From contig JAADDX010000087.1 of assembly GCA_013153685.1 (NCBI GenBank), forward strand, positions 1 to 39,181: a DNA stretch of 39,181 bases, read 5' to 3'. The translations under genes were made by a program, and so were the position numbers. The stretch is from Campylobacterota bacterium. Lineage in GTDB: Bacteria; Campylobacterota; Campylobacteria; Campylobacterales; JAADDX01. Of the stretch, positions 23,660 to 32,179 are shown piece after piece. How positions within the stretch are numbered: position 1 is the first letter of the stretch; the number at the start of each line of letters is the position of its first letter. Under the pieces are notes generated by a model. The model searched no databases. It saw nothing but the letters and a program-made list of their open reading frames with translations, and was not told the origin of the DNA.

Positions 23660-25432
23660 CTACTCCACTGTCACCGATTTTGCCAAATTTCTTGGCATAT
23701 CTACATCATTTCCAAGTCTTATACTAATTTCCATTGCTAAAAGTTGGGTAATCACCATCATTTCATAAAATTCAAGCATATAATGATTTGTAGAGTTTAT
23801 TTTGATAAAATCATCAGTCGTTTCAATCTCTTGGCTTGAAATAGTTAAAATAGTGCTATCTCTACTTGATAACTCTTCAATATTTGATTTTGTTTTTTCA
23901 AAAAGTAGATTTTTACTCAAAAGTGCAATAGTATAAAGCTCTGGATCAGCTAGTGCAATAGGACCATGCTTCATCTCACCTGCTGGATAACCTTCTGCAT
24001 GCAGATAGCTTATCTCTTTTAGTTTTAATGCACCTTCAAGTGCAAGAGGATAAAACACATCTCTACCGATAAAGAAAAATCCGTGTCCGTGTAGGTATCT
24101 TTTTGATAATCTTTTAATTTTTTCGTGTAATTTGTCATTTACTTTGCAAACTTTACTTACTTGCATAATAATATTATTTTCATTTTTGTTGCCTAAATAA
24201 TTAGCAAGTAACCATAATACCATAACTTGTGTAGCAAATGCTTTGGTTGAGGCTACCCCTTTTTCTATTCCTGCACGAGTAAGAAGAGTTTTATTAGCAA
24301 GTCTTACTATTGATGAATTATCTACATTGCAAATAGCTAGTGTTTTTAATCCGGCATTCTTTGCCATTTTTAAGGCTTCTAATGTATCAGCAGTTTCTCC
24401 ACTTTGTGAGATTACGATAAAAAGCGTATCTTTATTTAGGATAGGATTTTTATATCTAAATTCACTTCCAATTTCTACGTTTGTTTTTATTCTAGCATTT
24501 CTTTGGATAAGATAGCTTCCTACCATTCCTGCATGATAGCTTGTCCCACACGCACAAATGGTAATATCTCTAATTCCTTCAAAAAAATCTTTATCAATTT
24601 CCTCAAAATATATCCCATTTTCATCTATTCTTCCCATTAGAGTCTCTTGCAATACACTTGATTGTTCATAAATCTCTTTTTCCATAAAAAATCTAAATCC
24701 CTCTTTTTTGGCGAATTCTTTGTTTTGAGGTAATGTAGTCCAAGAGAGATTAATCTCTTTATTATCTCTAAATAGGTGGATTTTTTTATCTTTGATATAT
24801 CCATAATCTCCATCTTCAAGATAAATCACCTCTTTTGCTTTGCCAATTACCGGTGCATCACTACTTGCAAAGAAAATTTCATCATCGTTTTTTGCTATCA
24901 AAAGAGGACTTCCCATTTTTGCAAAAAACATCGTATCTGGCTCTTTTTTGGTAAGTAATAAAATAGCATAAGCCCCATGTAACTCATTTATAGTTTGTTT
25001 AAATGCTTCAAAGGAATCGTTTTTTAAATGATATTCAAAAAGTTTTACAATAGTTTCAGTATCAGTTTGAGATAAAAATTCAATTCCTTCTTTTTGGAGT
25101 TTTTGTTTGATTGATTGATAATTTTCTATAATTCCATTATGCACTACTGCACTAAATTCGGCAAAATGTGGATGGGCGTTGATTTCTGTGGGCTTTCCGT
25201 GTGTTGCCCATCTTGTGTGTGCTATACCCAAGGCTTCACCATCAATTTCAAAATCTTTTGCTTTTTGAGCTAAATTTGTTATTTTCCCAACTGCTTTGTA
25301 TGAATAAATCTCCCCATCTTTTAAAATTGAAAACCCTGCACTATCATATCCTCTATATTCAAGCTCTTTTAATCCATCAAGTAATTGTTTTTTTATATTG
25401 TTATTTCCGATATACCCTACGATTCCACACAT
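23660..25432 (-). CDS. glmS: glucosamine-fructose-6-phosphate aminotransferase
   Basis: Makes glucosamine-6-phosphate from fructose-6-phosphate and glutamine, the entry into amino sugar synthesis. The 590-residue protein has the Ntn glutaminase half (nucleophile Cys2 in MCGIVGYIG; THTRWATHGKP region) and two SIS isomerase domains (FIVISQSGETADTL, GIEKGVASTKAFATQ, LKLKEISYLHAEGYPAGEMK). It ends MPRNLAKSVTVE, the conserved tail. The leader is too short for a glmS ribozyme. glmM in the same window does the next step. Confidence 0.98.
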   Translation of the reverse strand: MCGIVGYIGNNNIKKQLLDGLKELEYRGYDSAGFSILKDGEIYSYKAVGKITNLAQKAKDFEIDGEALGIAHTRWATHGKPTEINAHPHFAEFSAVVHNGIIENYQSIKQKLQKEGIEFLSQTDTETIVKLFEYHLKNDSFEAFKQTINELHGAYAILLLTKKEPDTMFFAKMGSPLLIAKNDDEIFFASSDAPVIGKAKEVIYLEDGDYGYIKDKKIHLFRDNKEINLSWTTLPQNKEFAKKEGFRFFMEKEIYEQSSVLQETLMGRIDENGIYFEEIDKDFFEGIRDITICACGTSYHAGMVGSYLIQRNARIKTNVEIGSEFRYKNPILNKDTLFIVISQSGETADTLEALKMAKNAGLKTLAICNVDNSSIVRLANKTLLTRAGIEKGVASTKAFATQVMVLWLLANYLGNKNENNIIMQVSKVCKVNDKLHEKIKRLSKRYLHGHGFFFIGRDVFYPLALEGALKLKEISYLHAEGYPAGEMKHGPIALADPELYTIALLSKNLLFEKTKSNIEELSSRDSTILTISSQEIETTDDFIKINSTNHYMLEFYEMMVITQLLAMEISIRLGNDVDMPRNLAKSVTVE

Positions 25433-25455
25433 ATAAGACCTTTGTATTTTTTGGA

Positions 25456-25461
25456 ATTATA
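25456..25461 (-). promoter_or_regulatory. glmS extended -10 box
   Basis: Reverse-strand TTTGGTATAAT, about 24 bases before the glmS ATG. It is back to back with the forward promoter at 25498-25503. Confidence 0.6.
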
Positions 25462-25497
25462 CCAAATTTTATCTTTTGGTGATTTGAAAAATTGTGA

Positions 25498-25503
25498 TAT
25501 AAT
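25498..25503 (+). promoter_or_regulatory. -10 box of the GspE-containing unit
   Basis: TATAAT in GTGATATAATTTC, 23 bases before the ATG at 25526, with GAAGGAGAGG as ribosome site between them. Confidence 0.6.
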
Positions 25504-25525
25504 TTCACTTTATGAAGGAGAGGAA

Positions 25526-26035
25526 ATGAGAATTTTATTAGTTGCTTTATTGTTTTCATCATTGTTTGCAGATGTGTATACGCTATATAAAAACAAAAAT
25601 TACCCAAAAGCGTGTAAGGTTGGCTCTTATATGTTGTATAAAAAGCCTGCTTTAAAAAAGGATGATAATTATCAGTCGGTAGTGGCACTTGCATGTGTAA
25701 AGGCTGATATGTTAAATGCCGCAATCAAGATTGCTAAGACTCTAACACATACAAAAATCGGTCGAAATAACGCATCTTATGTTGCTTCTTTGTTTTTGAT
25801 TAAAAAATTACTCTTACAACTTGTGCACGATAAGATTGACATTGCTAATTTATCGCTTCCTAAAAGCCCTCATTTTCTCTCAATTGTCTTTGAGAATATT
25901 TCGCATGGAAATTTCACCAAACAAGGCGATACTTATGTTGTGGATAAAAAATACTTTCTAAAACCATATCAACAAGATAAGTTTATGATTACGATTAGAG
26001 ATAATAACTCTTCACAAACTCACATTTTTTGGTAA
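25526..26035 (+). CDS. small exported protein of unknown function
   Basis: Not recognised. The 169-residue product starts at ATG 25526 after GAAGGAGAGGAA. MRILLVALLFSSLFA is a good signal peptide with likely cleavage before DVYTLYKN. The mature part is helical at first, with tandem short helices (KNKNYPKACKVGSYML, SVVALACVKADMLNAAIKIA) reminiscent of TPR/Sel1 pairs. It ends in a beta-rich segment (GDTYVVDKKYFL, DKFMITIRDNN). It is nine bases from the GspE-type ATPase gene, so an accessory periplasmic role in the same type II/transformation-like machine is a fair guess. Confidence 0.65.
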   Translation: MRILLVALLFSSLFADVYTLYKNKNYPKACKVGSYMLYKKPALKKDDNYQSVVALACVKADMLNAAIKIAKTLTHTKIGRNNASYVASLFLIKKLLLQLVHDKIDIANLSLPKSPHFLSIVFENISHGNFTKQGDTYVVDKKYFLKPYQQDKFMITIRDNNSSQTHIFW

Positions 26036-26044
26036 AGGAACGTT

Positions 26045-27679
26045 ATGGATTTGATACACATATTACAAAAACACCATTTCCCGCATGATGTAATACACAA
26101 AATCGAGCTTCTCTCTCAAAGTAATGAATCGTTATATGAGATAGTTGTCAAAGAAAAATTAGTCGATGAGGAGAAATTACTACAAATCCTCCATGAAGAA
26201 TTTAGATACGAAATTGTTTTTGCAGAAGATTTGGAGGTAAATTTCGATATTTTATTAAAAATTCCATTTGATGTTGTAATGAAGCATAAGTTTGTGCCTA
26301 TTAGACAAACACAAGATGAGATTGTGATTGTGATATCAGACCCGTTTAATAAACATGCAATTGAAGAGATTAAAAACTTATTTCCCAAAAAGCAAATCAC
26401 AGTTGCACTAACATACCTCAATCCGCTTGAAAAGCTTCTTTTCAAACTCAAAAACCGAGAAAAAATATCTGATATTATCACCAATATGAAAAGAGAATTA
26501 GCAGGTGGAGATACGGAGACATCATCAGCACTTGATTTTATTATGTATATTTTTGAGATTGCTATTGAGAAACAATCAAGCGATATTCATATCGAGACCG
26601 AGCAGAGTGCTGTGCAAATTAGATTTAGGATTGATGGTATTTTGCATGAAATGATGGTGATAGAAAAAGAGCTATTTAATATTATTGCAACGAAGATTAA
26701 ATTACTAGCCAATCTTAATATCACAGAAAAAAGAAAACCGCAAGATGGTAGATTTAGTATCTATATCCAAAAAAACTCATTTGATTGTAGGATCTCTACA
26801 TTGCCAATTGCTACTGGGGAGAGTATTGTTATTAGGATTTTGGATAAAAGAAATGTTACAAGAAGTCTGGAAGATACCGGAATATCAACAAGAAATTTGA
26901 ATATTTTTAGAAAAGCTTTACAAAGCCCAAATGGAATTATCCTAGTAACAGGGCCTACTGGAAGTGGGAAGACTACTACTTTGTATGCTGCTTTGAATGA
27001 GATTAAAGATTCTTCAACCAAAATCATCACAGTAGAAGATCCTGTGGAATATCAATTAAAAATGATCCAACAAGTTCAAGTAAACGAAGCAATCGGTCTT
27101 AGTTTTGCTAATGCTTTACGAAGTATTTTAAGACAAGATCCGGATATTATTATGGTGGGGGAAATTAGAGATACCCAAACACTAGAAATTGCTATTAAAG
27201 CGGCATTAACCGGACATTTAGTAATTTCCACTCTACACACCAACGACGCTATTAGCTCTATTGATAGAATGATAGATATGGGTGCTGATCCTTTTATGGT
27301 AGCCGCTGCTGTAGAGGCTGTAGAAGCTCAAAGACTAGTTAGGAAAATTTGCCCTTATTGCAAGGTAGAATACAAGCCGAGTGATGTTTTGCTAGAGCCG
27401 ATTAGACATTTGATCAATGAATCTACGACCTTTTATCGAGGTAGAGGATGTGAGCATTGTCATCTAACCGGATACAAAGGTAGGACAATGATTAATGAAG
27501 TGATGATATTGGATGATGAAATAAAAAGCGTTATTGCCAAAAGCAAAGATTCTTCACAAATTGAACCTCTTGCCAAACAAAAAGGATTTGAGAGTATGTT
27601 TATTGATGGATTGATCAAAGTCTTTCAAGGTGAGACGACGTTAGAAGAAGTGTATAAAGCCGCAAGAGTTAGAATATAA
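26045..27679 (+). CDS. GspE/PilB-type assembly ATPase (CtsE-like)
   Basis: A 544-residue hexameric ATPase that powers type II secretion, type IV pilus or DNA-uptake machines. The N-terminal MshEN-like domain (about 1-140) is followed by the ATPase core: Walker A GPTGSGKTTT (about 303-312), Asp box ITVEDPVEY, Walker B IIMVGEIRD, His box GHLVISTLHTND. The zinc tetracysteine loop is CPYC...CEHC (near 440-470). In Campylobacter the matching protein is CtsE of the natural transformation system. Its usual GspF/CtsF partner is not adjacent; small exported proteins flank it instead. The ribosome site AAAGGA precedes the ATG. Confidence 0.9.
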   Translation: MDLIHILQKHHFPHDVIHKIELLSQSNESLYEIVVKEKLVDEEKLLQILHEEFRYEIVFAEDLEVNFDILLKIPFDVVMKHKFVPIRQTQDEIVIVISDPFNKHAIEEIKNLFPKKQITVALTYLNPLEKLLFKLKNREKISDIITNMKRELAGGDTETSSALDFIMYIFEIAIEKQSSDIHIETEQSAVQIRFRIDGILHEMMVIEKELFNIIATKIKLLANLNITEKRKPQDGRFSIYIQKNSFDCRISTLPIATGESIVIRILDKRNVTRSLEDTGISTRNLNIFRKALQSPNGIILVTGPTGSGKTTTLYAALNEIKDSSTKIITVEDPVEYQLKMIQQVQVNEAIGLSFANALRSILRQDPDIIMVGEIRDTQTLEIAIKAALTGHLVISTLHTNDAISSIDRMIDMGADPFMVAAAVEAVEAQRLVRKICPYCKVEYKPSDVLLEPIRHLINESTTFYRGRGCEHCHLTGYKGRTMINEVMILDDEIKSVIAKSKDSSQIEPLAKQKGFESMFIDGLIKVFQGETTLEEVYKAARVRI

Positions 27680-27688
27680 AGGAATAAT

Positions 27689-28177
27689 ATGAGATGGTTA
27701 ATATTGTTAATTGGGGGTTTGTTGTGGGCGGATAATTTGTCATTGGCACTAAGGTATGGGTGCAATCCTTATTATAATGAACAAATTTTGCAATTAAAAA
27801 AAGAGATTAAGAGATTAAACGCAATTATCTATTTGCATAACAAAACACTAAAATATATCCTCAAAAAAGACAAAGCTCCTACCAAAACATCTCATATTAC
27901 GCATACTCCCCCAATCACTCATTCTACACCCCATAAATCTAAGAAATTATACCAATTTGAGGTGATTAAACCTATTGATGTATATCGCGATAAGGCTCTC
28001 AAACACAAGGTATTTACTTTGCCTAAACATTACGTATTTAAAGCAGAAGTTGTTGATGATGGATTGCTTAAGATGAGGTTTTATTATCAACATTACAAAA
28101 ACACTAGCAGATGGCATTATGTAAAACGTGATAGATTTTTACGTTTCGATAAAAATTCGCTTATATTTACGGAATAA
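27689..28177 (+). CDS. small exported coiled-coil protein, unknown
   Basis: Not recognised. It has 162 residues. A signal-like start MRWLILLIGGLLWA is followed by a short mature region with a lone Cys (YGCNPYYN), then a coiled coil (QILQLKKEIKRLNAIIYLH), a Thr/His/Pro-rich linker (about 68-90) and a compact basic C-terminal domain (YQFEVIKPIDVYRDKALKHK, resembling an SH3-like fold). The layout suggests a periplasmic linker protein. It is nine bases after the ATPase gene and ends inside a perfect hairpin before fliW. Confidence 0.6.
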   Translation: MRWLILLIGGLLWADNLSLALRYGCNPYYNEQILQLKKEIKRLNAIIYLHNKTLKYILKKDKAPTKTSHITHTPPITHSTPHKSKKLYQFEVIKPIDVYRDKALKHKVFTLPKHYVFKAEVVDDGLLKMRFYYQHYKNTSRWHYVKRDRFLRFDKNSLIFTE

Positions 28178-28191
28178 GATTTGCTTATTCC
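28171..28191 (+). other. perfect hairpin before fliW
   Basis: GGAATAAG-ATTTG-CTTATTCC, an 8 bp stem with a 5-base loop, spans the preceding stop codon and ends 20 bases before the fliW ATG. No T-run follows, so it is not a classical terminator. It could be an mRNA-processing or translation-control element. Confidence 0.4.
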
Positions 28192-28211
28192 CTAATAAAA
28201 AAGGACTTGTC

Positions 28212-28598
28212 ATGGTATATGATGTAAAAAAGCCAATTTTGGGATTTGAAGATGTGCTAAAAGTAGAATTAAATGAGATTGATGGATTGTTTTCTACTGT
28301 AAAAGCTGTTGATAAAGAAGTGCCTAATTTTACGGTAGTGAACCCTTATCAATTAAGAGAATATTCGTTTGATATTCCAAAAGATGTGCAAGTGTTGTTG
28401 GATATCAAAGAGGATTCTAAATTGTTGGTATACAATATTGTAGTATTGCACAATCCTATAACTGAGTCTGTGGTAAATTTCAAAGCTCCTTTGATTTTTA
28501 ATCAAGATAATCATACAATGGCTCAATTTGTAATTGAGGATGAAGTATTATTAACTATTGGTGAATTGCTCAAAAATAGAACTGATGCCTCTAACTAA
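28212..28598 (+). CDS. fliW: flagellar assembly factor FliW
   Basis: FliW binds the RNA-binding protein CsrA and relieves its repression of flagellin translation, coupling flagellin level to assembly. The 128-residue protein starts at ATG 28212 after AAAAAAGGA. It shows the family pattern: MVYDVKKPILGFEDV, NFTVVNPYQLREYSFDIP, LLVYNIVVLHNPITES and VNFKAPLIFNQDNHTMAQFV. It overlaps the helicase gene by 14 bases. csrA is not adjacent, as is common in Campylobacterota. Confidence 0.93.
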   Translation: MVYDVKKPILGFEDVLKVELNEIDGLFSTVKAVDKEVPNFTVVNPYQLREYSFDIPKDVQVLLDIKEDSKLLVYNIVVLHNPITESVVNFKAPLIFNQDNHTMAQFVIEDEVLLTIGELLKNRTDASN

Positions 28599-30603
28599 AT
28601 TAAACCAAGAGCAGTTATCTTCTGCAACTGCTCCTTTGGGGTACAATCTCGTAATTGCGTCTGCTGGGACTGGCAAAACTTCTACAATCGTGGGTAGGAT
28701 AGCCCATCTGCTAAATTCAGGTATCAAGCCGGAGGAAATTTTGTTGTTAACGTTTACTAATAAGGCCTCTGAGGAAATGATAAAAAGAGCTAGCGTGTTT
28801 TTTGATAATGCCAATAAAATTGCTGCAGGAACGTTTCATTCGGTATGTTACAAATGGCTTAGGAGGCTAAACAAAAATATTACGTTAAAATCCCCTACGG
28901 ATTTGAAGATTTTGTTTAAGTCGATTTATGATAAACGCAGCTTCCATCATCTCGCAACTACCCCTTATCAAAGCTCATATTTGTATGATTTGTATTCGTT
29001 GTTTTTGAATTCTGATGCATCTAATTTTCGCGAATGGCTCATACAAAAAAATCCACCTCAAGAAGAGTGTGTGTTGATATATGAGGGCATAATAGAAGAG
29101 TATGAAGAGAAAAAATCTCAATATAATTTGGTGGATTTTAATTCATTGATCAAGATGATGATAGACCAATTACAACAAGGCATCCCCAATCCTTATAAGG
29201 AAATTTTGGTAGATGAGTATCAAGATACTAATCCTTTGCAAAACAAATTTATCAATAGTGTCCAAAGAGGTAGTTTGTTTTGTGTAGGGGATTATGACCA
29301 AAGTATATACGCATTCAATGGGGCTGATATTTCTATCATTTCCTCATTTCAAGATCGCTACCCTAACGCCAACGTATACACCCTAACCAAAAATTACCGC
29401 AGCTATGCACAAATCCTTGATATTGCCAATAAAGTCATTCAAAATAATCCTCGAATTTACCCAAAAACACTAGAAGTAGTAAGAGGTAAAGCCCCACAAA
29501 ACCCCAAAGTATTAGGTTATAGCGATACTACTTCTCAATACAAAGATATAGCACACCTCATTGCACAATTGCCAGTTGCGTATGAGGAAATTGCTGTGCT
29601 ATTTAGAAATAATTCCAGTGCAGATAGCATCGAAGCGTATTTAAGAGAGTTAAATATTCCCACACAACGCAAAGGAGGGATTAGTTTCTTTGATACAAAA
29701 GAGATAAAAATCACTCTTGATTTGCTTACATTTATTACAAATCCGCATGATGTGATGAGTTTTATTCATATATTTGAGTATGCACGAGGAGTGGGTAGTG
29801 CTATTGCACACGATATTTACGAAGCATTGAAAATATTGGGAGATAATGACGCTATCAAGGGCTTTCTTGCACCAAACAACAAAAAACACGTTTTTCAAAA
29901 TAGACAAAAAGCAACCCAGCTAGGATTATTTGATGATTTTATGGTACTTGGAAGCGTATCGAAATTTCGAGATTTACATTTACCAGAAGAGTTTTTGAAA
30001 AATCCTATTTTAAAGCACCCTAAATTAACCAAAGAAGGGGGGGCGTTTTTGTATGATTTTTATTTGTTTTTAAAACATATTCGCAATTTCAAAAATCCAT
30101 CTTCGATATTTGATGAGACCATCAAAAGTAACGTATTTAATCACATTATAGACAATTTGTGTATAGCCAGAAGCAAAAACAAACTATCACAGGTGAATAA
30201 AGAAAAGTATGATCAAGCCAAATCAAAAATTCTAAATAAGCTTGCAATTTTAAAAAATCTACTTCGAAATTATGCATCATTGGAGAGTTTCTTAAATGCG
30301 ATGATTCTGGGAAGTAATGAATTTACACCATCTAAAGGAGTAAATTTACTTACAGTGCATGCTTCAAAGGGATTGGAGTTTAAGGAGGTGTTTGTTGTGG
30401 ATTTGATGCAAAAAAGATTTCCCAATGAAAAGCTCTCCGCATCAGCTGGCGGTATCGAAGAAGAGAGGCGGTTGTTTTATGTAGCCACTACGCGGGCTAA
30501 AGATATGCTATATCTTACGTTTGCCAAGAGAGATAATATCAAAAATATCGATTACCAACCAAGTATGTTTCTCAAAGAAGCCGGTTTTAAAATCAAGATT
30601 TAG
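28585..30603 (+). CDS. UvrD/PcrA-type DNA helicase
   Basis: An SF1A 3'-5' helicase of 672 residues, started at ATG 28585 (MPLTKLNQEQ). The upstream in-frame TTG at 28558 lies deep in fliW. Motifs are in order: Q-motif LNQEQLSSA, Walker A ASAGTGKTSTI (25-35), Ia LTFTNKAS, Walker B/II VDEYQDTN, III VGDYDQSIYAFNGA, IV LTKNYRS, V LLTVHASKGLEF, VI RRLFYVATTRAKD. It likely serves in repair or as a UvrD/PcrA/Rep equivalent. No clear ribosome site is seen, so translational coupling to fliW is likely. Confidence 0.92.
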   Translation: MPLTKLNQEQLSSATAPLGYNLVIASAGTGKTSTIVGRIAHLLNSGIKPEEILLLTFTNKASEEMIKRASVFFDNANKIAAGTFHSVCYKWLRRLNKNITLKSPTDLKILFKSIYDKRSFHHLATTPYQSSYLYDLYSLFLNSDASNFREWLIQKNPPQEECVLIYEGIIEEYEEKKSQYNLVDFNSLIKMMIDQLQQGIPNPYKEILVDEYQDTNPLQNKFINSVQRGSLFCVGDYDQSIYAFNGADISIISSFQDRYPNANVYTLTKNYRSYAQILDIANKVIQNNPRIYPKTLEVVRGKAPQNPKVLGYSDTTSQYKDIAHLIAQLPVAYEEIAVLFRNNSSADSIEAYLRELNIPTQRKGGISFFDTKEIKITLDLLTFITNPHDVMSFIHIFEYARGVGSAIAHDIYEALKILGDNDAIKGFLAPNNKKHVFQNRQKATQLGLFDDFMVLGSVSKFRDLHLPEEFLKNPILKHPKLTKEGGAFLYDFYLFLKHIRNFKNPSSIFDETIKSNVFNHIIDNLCIARSKNKLSQVNKEKYDQAKSKILNKLAILKNLLRNYASLESFLNAMILGSNEFTPSKGVNLLTVHASKGLEFKEVFVVDLMQKRFPNEKLSASAGGIEEERRLFYVATTRAKDMLYLTFAKRDNIKNIDYQPSMFLKEAGFKIKI

Positions 30604-30637
30604 GGCTTAAACTATTTGCTTATATTCTATTTTTTGT

Positions 30638-30643
30638 TATAAT
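30638..30643 (+). promoter_or_regulatory. ridA leader -10 box
   Basis: TATAAT in TTTTGTTATAATAC after a T-rich tract. The transcript would start near 30650 and carry a leader of about 110 bases before ridA. Confidence 0.55.
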
Positions 30644-30665
30644 ACAGAAAATTTATAAGAAACTT

Positions 30666-30745
30666 GAATTGTTGGTTTGAAATAGCGATGAAGCCCCAAA
30701 AAGGCGAGTGTAAAACGCTTCAATAGGGCTTTTAACTAGCAATTT
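30666..30745 (+). ncRNA. structured leader RNA upstream of ridA
   Basis: A long imperfect hairpin. P1: GAATTGTTGGTT (30666-30677) pairs over all 12 positions with AACTAGCAATTT (30734-30745), three of them G-U. P2: AAGCCC (30691-30696) with GGGCTT (30726-30731). P3: AGGCG (30702-30706) with CGCTT (30716-30720), with an A-rich 9-base loop. Asymmetric internal loops (13 and 2 bases; 5 and 5) separate the stems. It ends about seven bases before the TAAGGAG ribosome site of ridA. It matches no riboswitch class I recognise. A cis-regulatory element or a small RNA are both possible. Confidence 0.5.
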
Positions 30746-30762
30746 AGATATAAGGAGATTTT

Positions 30763-31137
30763 ATGGAAAAAATCAAAATCAACACTGCAAAAGCTCCTCA
30801 AGCAATAGGACCTTATTCGCAAGCGATCAAAGTAGGTAATTTTATCTATACATCAGGGCAGATTGCTTTACTTCCAGATGGTGAATTTTTAAATGAGGAT
30901 ATCAAGCTTCAAACAGAACAAGTGTGTATCAACCTTGAAGCGGTATTAAAAGCAGCTGGAGCAGAGCTAAAAGATGTGGTAAAAACAACTATCTTTTTGG
31001 CTAATATGGATGATTTTTTAGTAGTCAATGAAATATACGGTAAATACTTCACTCACGAACCGGCAAGAAGCACTGTAGCTGTGAAAACCTTACCTAAAAA
31101 TGCATTAATTGAAATTGAGTGTGTAGCAGTGGTGTAA
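30763..31137 (+). CDS. ridA: RidA reactive enamine/imine deaminase
   Basis: Hydrolyses reactive 2-aminoacrylate and related imines formed by PLP enzymes. The 124-residue protein is full length and typical: KAPQAIGPYSQAIKVGNFIY (Tyr18), TSGQIAL, EPARSTVAVKTLPKNALIEI with the carboxylate-binding Arg102, and ECVAV. TAAGGAG lies five bases before the ATG. It follows the structured leader and begins a run of overlapping genes (TAATG with the next). Confidence 0.96.
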   Translation: MEKIKINTAKAPQAIGPYSQAIKVGNFIYTSGQIALLPDGEFLNEDIKLQTEQVCINLEAVLKAAGAELKDVVKTTIFLANMDDFLVVNEIYGKYFTHEPARSTVAVKTLPKNALIEIECVAVV

Positions 31138-31646
31138 TGAATATTCGTTTGATTCCCGCACCTTTATTTATCGAATTTGAGGAATATGATAGTAAGTTTG
31201 ATGAAGAATACGCTAAATTGGGTGCGGAAATAGATGATCCGGTAGGACAGTATTTGAAAATGGCAAAGGCTAAGGGTGAAACCAAAGATAGCGATAAAGT
31301 GGTATTGGAGTTGATAGTCGCTTTGCATAGGAAAGTGGATGAGCTAAAATCTCTTATTATCAACGAACCAAAAGAGCTAATGCCACTTAAATATACAGCT
31401 AAGATTTTGGCGATTGGGTATGAATATTTTAAAATTAAAGAAAAATTATTTATCCCCAATCAAAAATATTACGGTAGAATCGATATCCCGTTCTTTCCGC
31501 AAAGAGAAGTGCCTTTGCAATTTGTAGCAATTGATGAACAGGTAGCGGAAATTATGGTAATGCACGAGCGTGATTTAAAAGATTATAATGCTTTTGTAGC
31601 AGCAAGAGAGAGAGCTATTATTAGACAGAAGAAGGGTATCAAATGA
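31137..31646 (+). CDS. conserved protein, possibly atypical PilZ-like
   Basis: The 169-residue product starts at ATG 31137 in TAATG, overlapping the ridA stop. There is no membrane segment. The N-terminal half is acidic and helical and includes LELIVALHRKVDELKSLII. The second half is beta-rich (LKYTAKILAIGYEYFKIKEK, YYGRIDIPFFPQREVPLQFV). A helical segment of the type 'L..l..Kld.ll.ll' followed by such a barrel recalls the atypical PilZ proteins that act in c-di-GMP or motility control, but the RxxxR / DxSxxG binding residues are not evident. Assignment is uncertain. It overlaps the next gene by four bases. Confidence 0.5.
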   Translation: MNIRLIPAPLFIEFEEYDSKFDEEYAKLGAEIDDPVGQYLKMAKAKGETKDSDKVVLELIVALHRKVDELKSLIINEPKELMPLKYTAKILAIGYEYFKIKEKLFIPNQKYYGRIDIPFFPQREVPLQFVAIDEQVAEIMVMHERDLKDYNAFVAARERAIIRQKKGIK

Positions 31647-32152
31647 GTATGATTTATATGATTTTTGCGGGGATGAGTTTGGCGATTTTGTTTATATTTT
31701 TTTATATGTTCGCAAGAGATAAGGAAATAGATAAGAAGTTTGGATTGATTAGTGCGAGCTTGGAGAATATTAATGAGGAGATATACAAACTCCAAAAACA
31801 GCTCAAACAAGTCCAAGCCCAACCGCAAACTCAGGATCTTGATAAGATGATGCAAGCCACTCTAACCAATCAAATCGATCCTATCGTAGATAATTTGATA
31901 CAAACTATCAAACAAATTGAGCAAAAAAACAACAACGAAATAGCAAAGTTATTTGATAAAATCTCATCAATAGAAGCAAGCGTGAAATCAGTATCCATCC
32001 CAAATCTCGAAACTATGAAAAAAAAGGATGACAAAGAGAGAATTTATGAGCTTTTTGAGATAGGTTATTCGATAGAGGAGATAGCAAAAGAGGTCGGTAT
32101 GAATGCGGGAGAGGTGAAGCTGATACTCAATTTAGGGCATAAAAAAATATAA
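31643..32152 (+). CDS. membrane-anchored coiled-coil HTH protein (DUF6115-like)
   Basis: 169 residues: one N-terminal membrane helix (about 4-24), a long coiled coil (about 30-125, with a Gln-rich stretch KLQKQLKQVQAQPQTQ), and a C-terminal helix-turn-helix (ERIYELFEIGYSIEEIAKEV, then GMNAGEVKLILNL). The order resembles the SwrB/DUF6115 type found near flagellar genes in several phyla. The HTH at the end of a membrane protein suggests a protein contact or a membrane-tethered regulator. The role is unknown. It is coupled to the previous gene by a 4-base ATGA overlap. Confidence 0.6.
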   Translation: MSMIYMIFAGMSLAILFIFFYMFARDKEIDKKFGLISASLENINEEIYKLQKQLKQVQAQPQTQDLDKMMQATLTNQIDPIVDNLIQTIKQIEQKNNNEIAKLFDKISSIEASVKSVSIPNLETMKKKDDKERIYELFEIGYSIEEIAKEVGMNAGEVKLILNLGHKKI

Positions 32153-32179
32153 TTAGCGATTTTAGATTAAAGGATTAAG

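Noticed and set aside
23559-25525. glmS ribozyme or other riboswitch ahead of glmS
   Set aside because: The promoter lies only about 24 bases from the start codon, leaving no room for such an element.
30666-30745. Rho-independent terminator after the helicase gene
   Set aside because: The stem pairs and GGGCTTTT look terminator-like, but the T-run is only four bases and is itself inside the larger P1/P2 fold, and a promoter lies upstream, so a leader element fits better.
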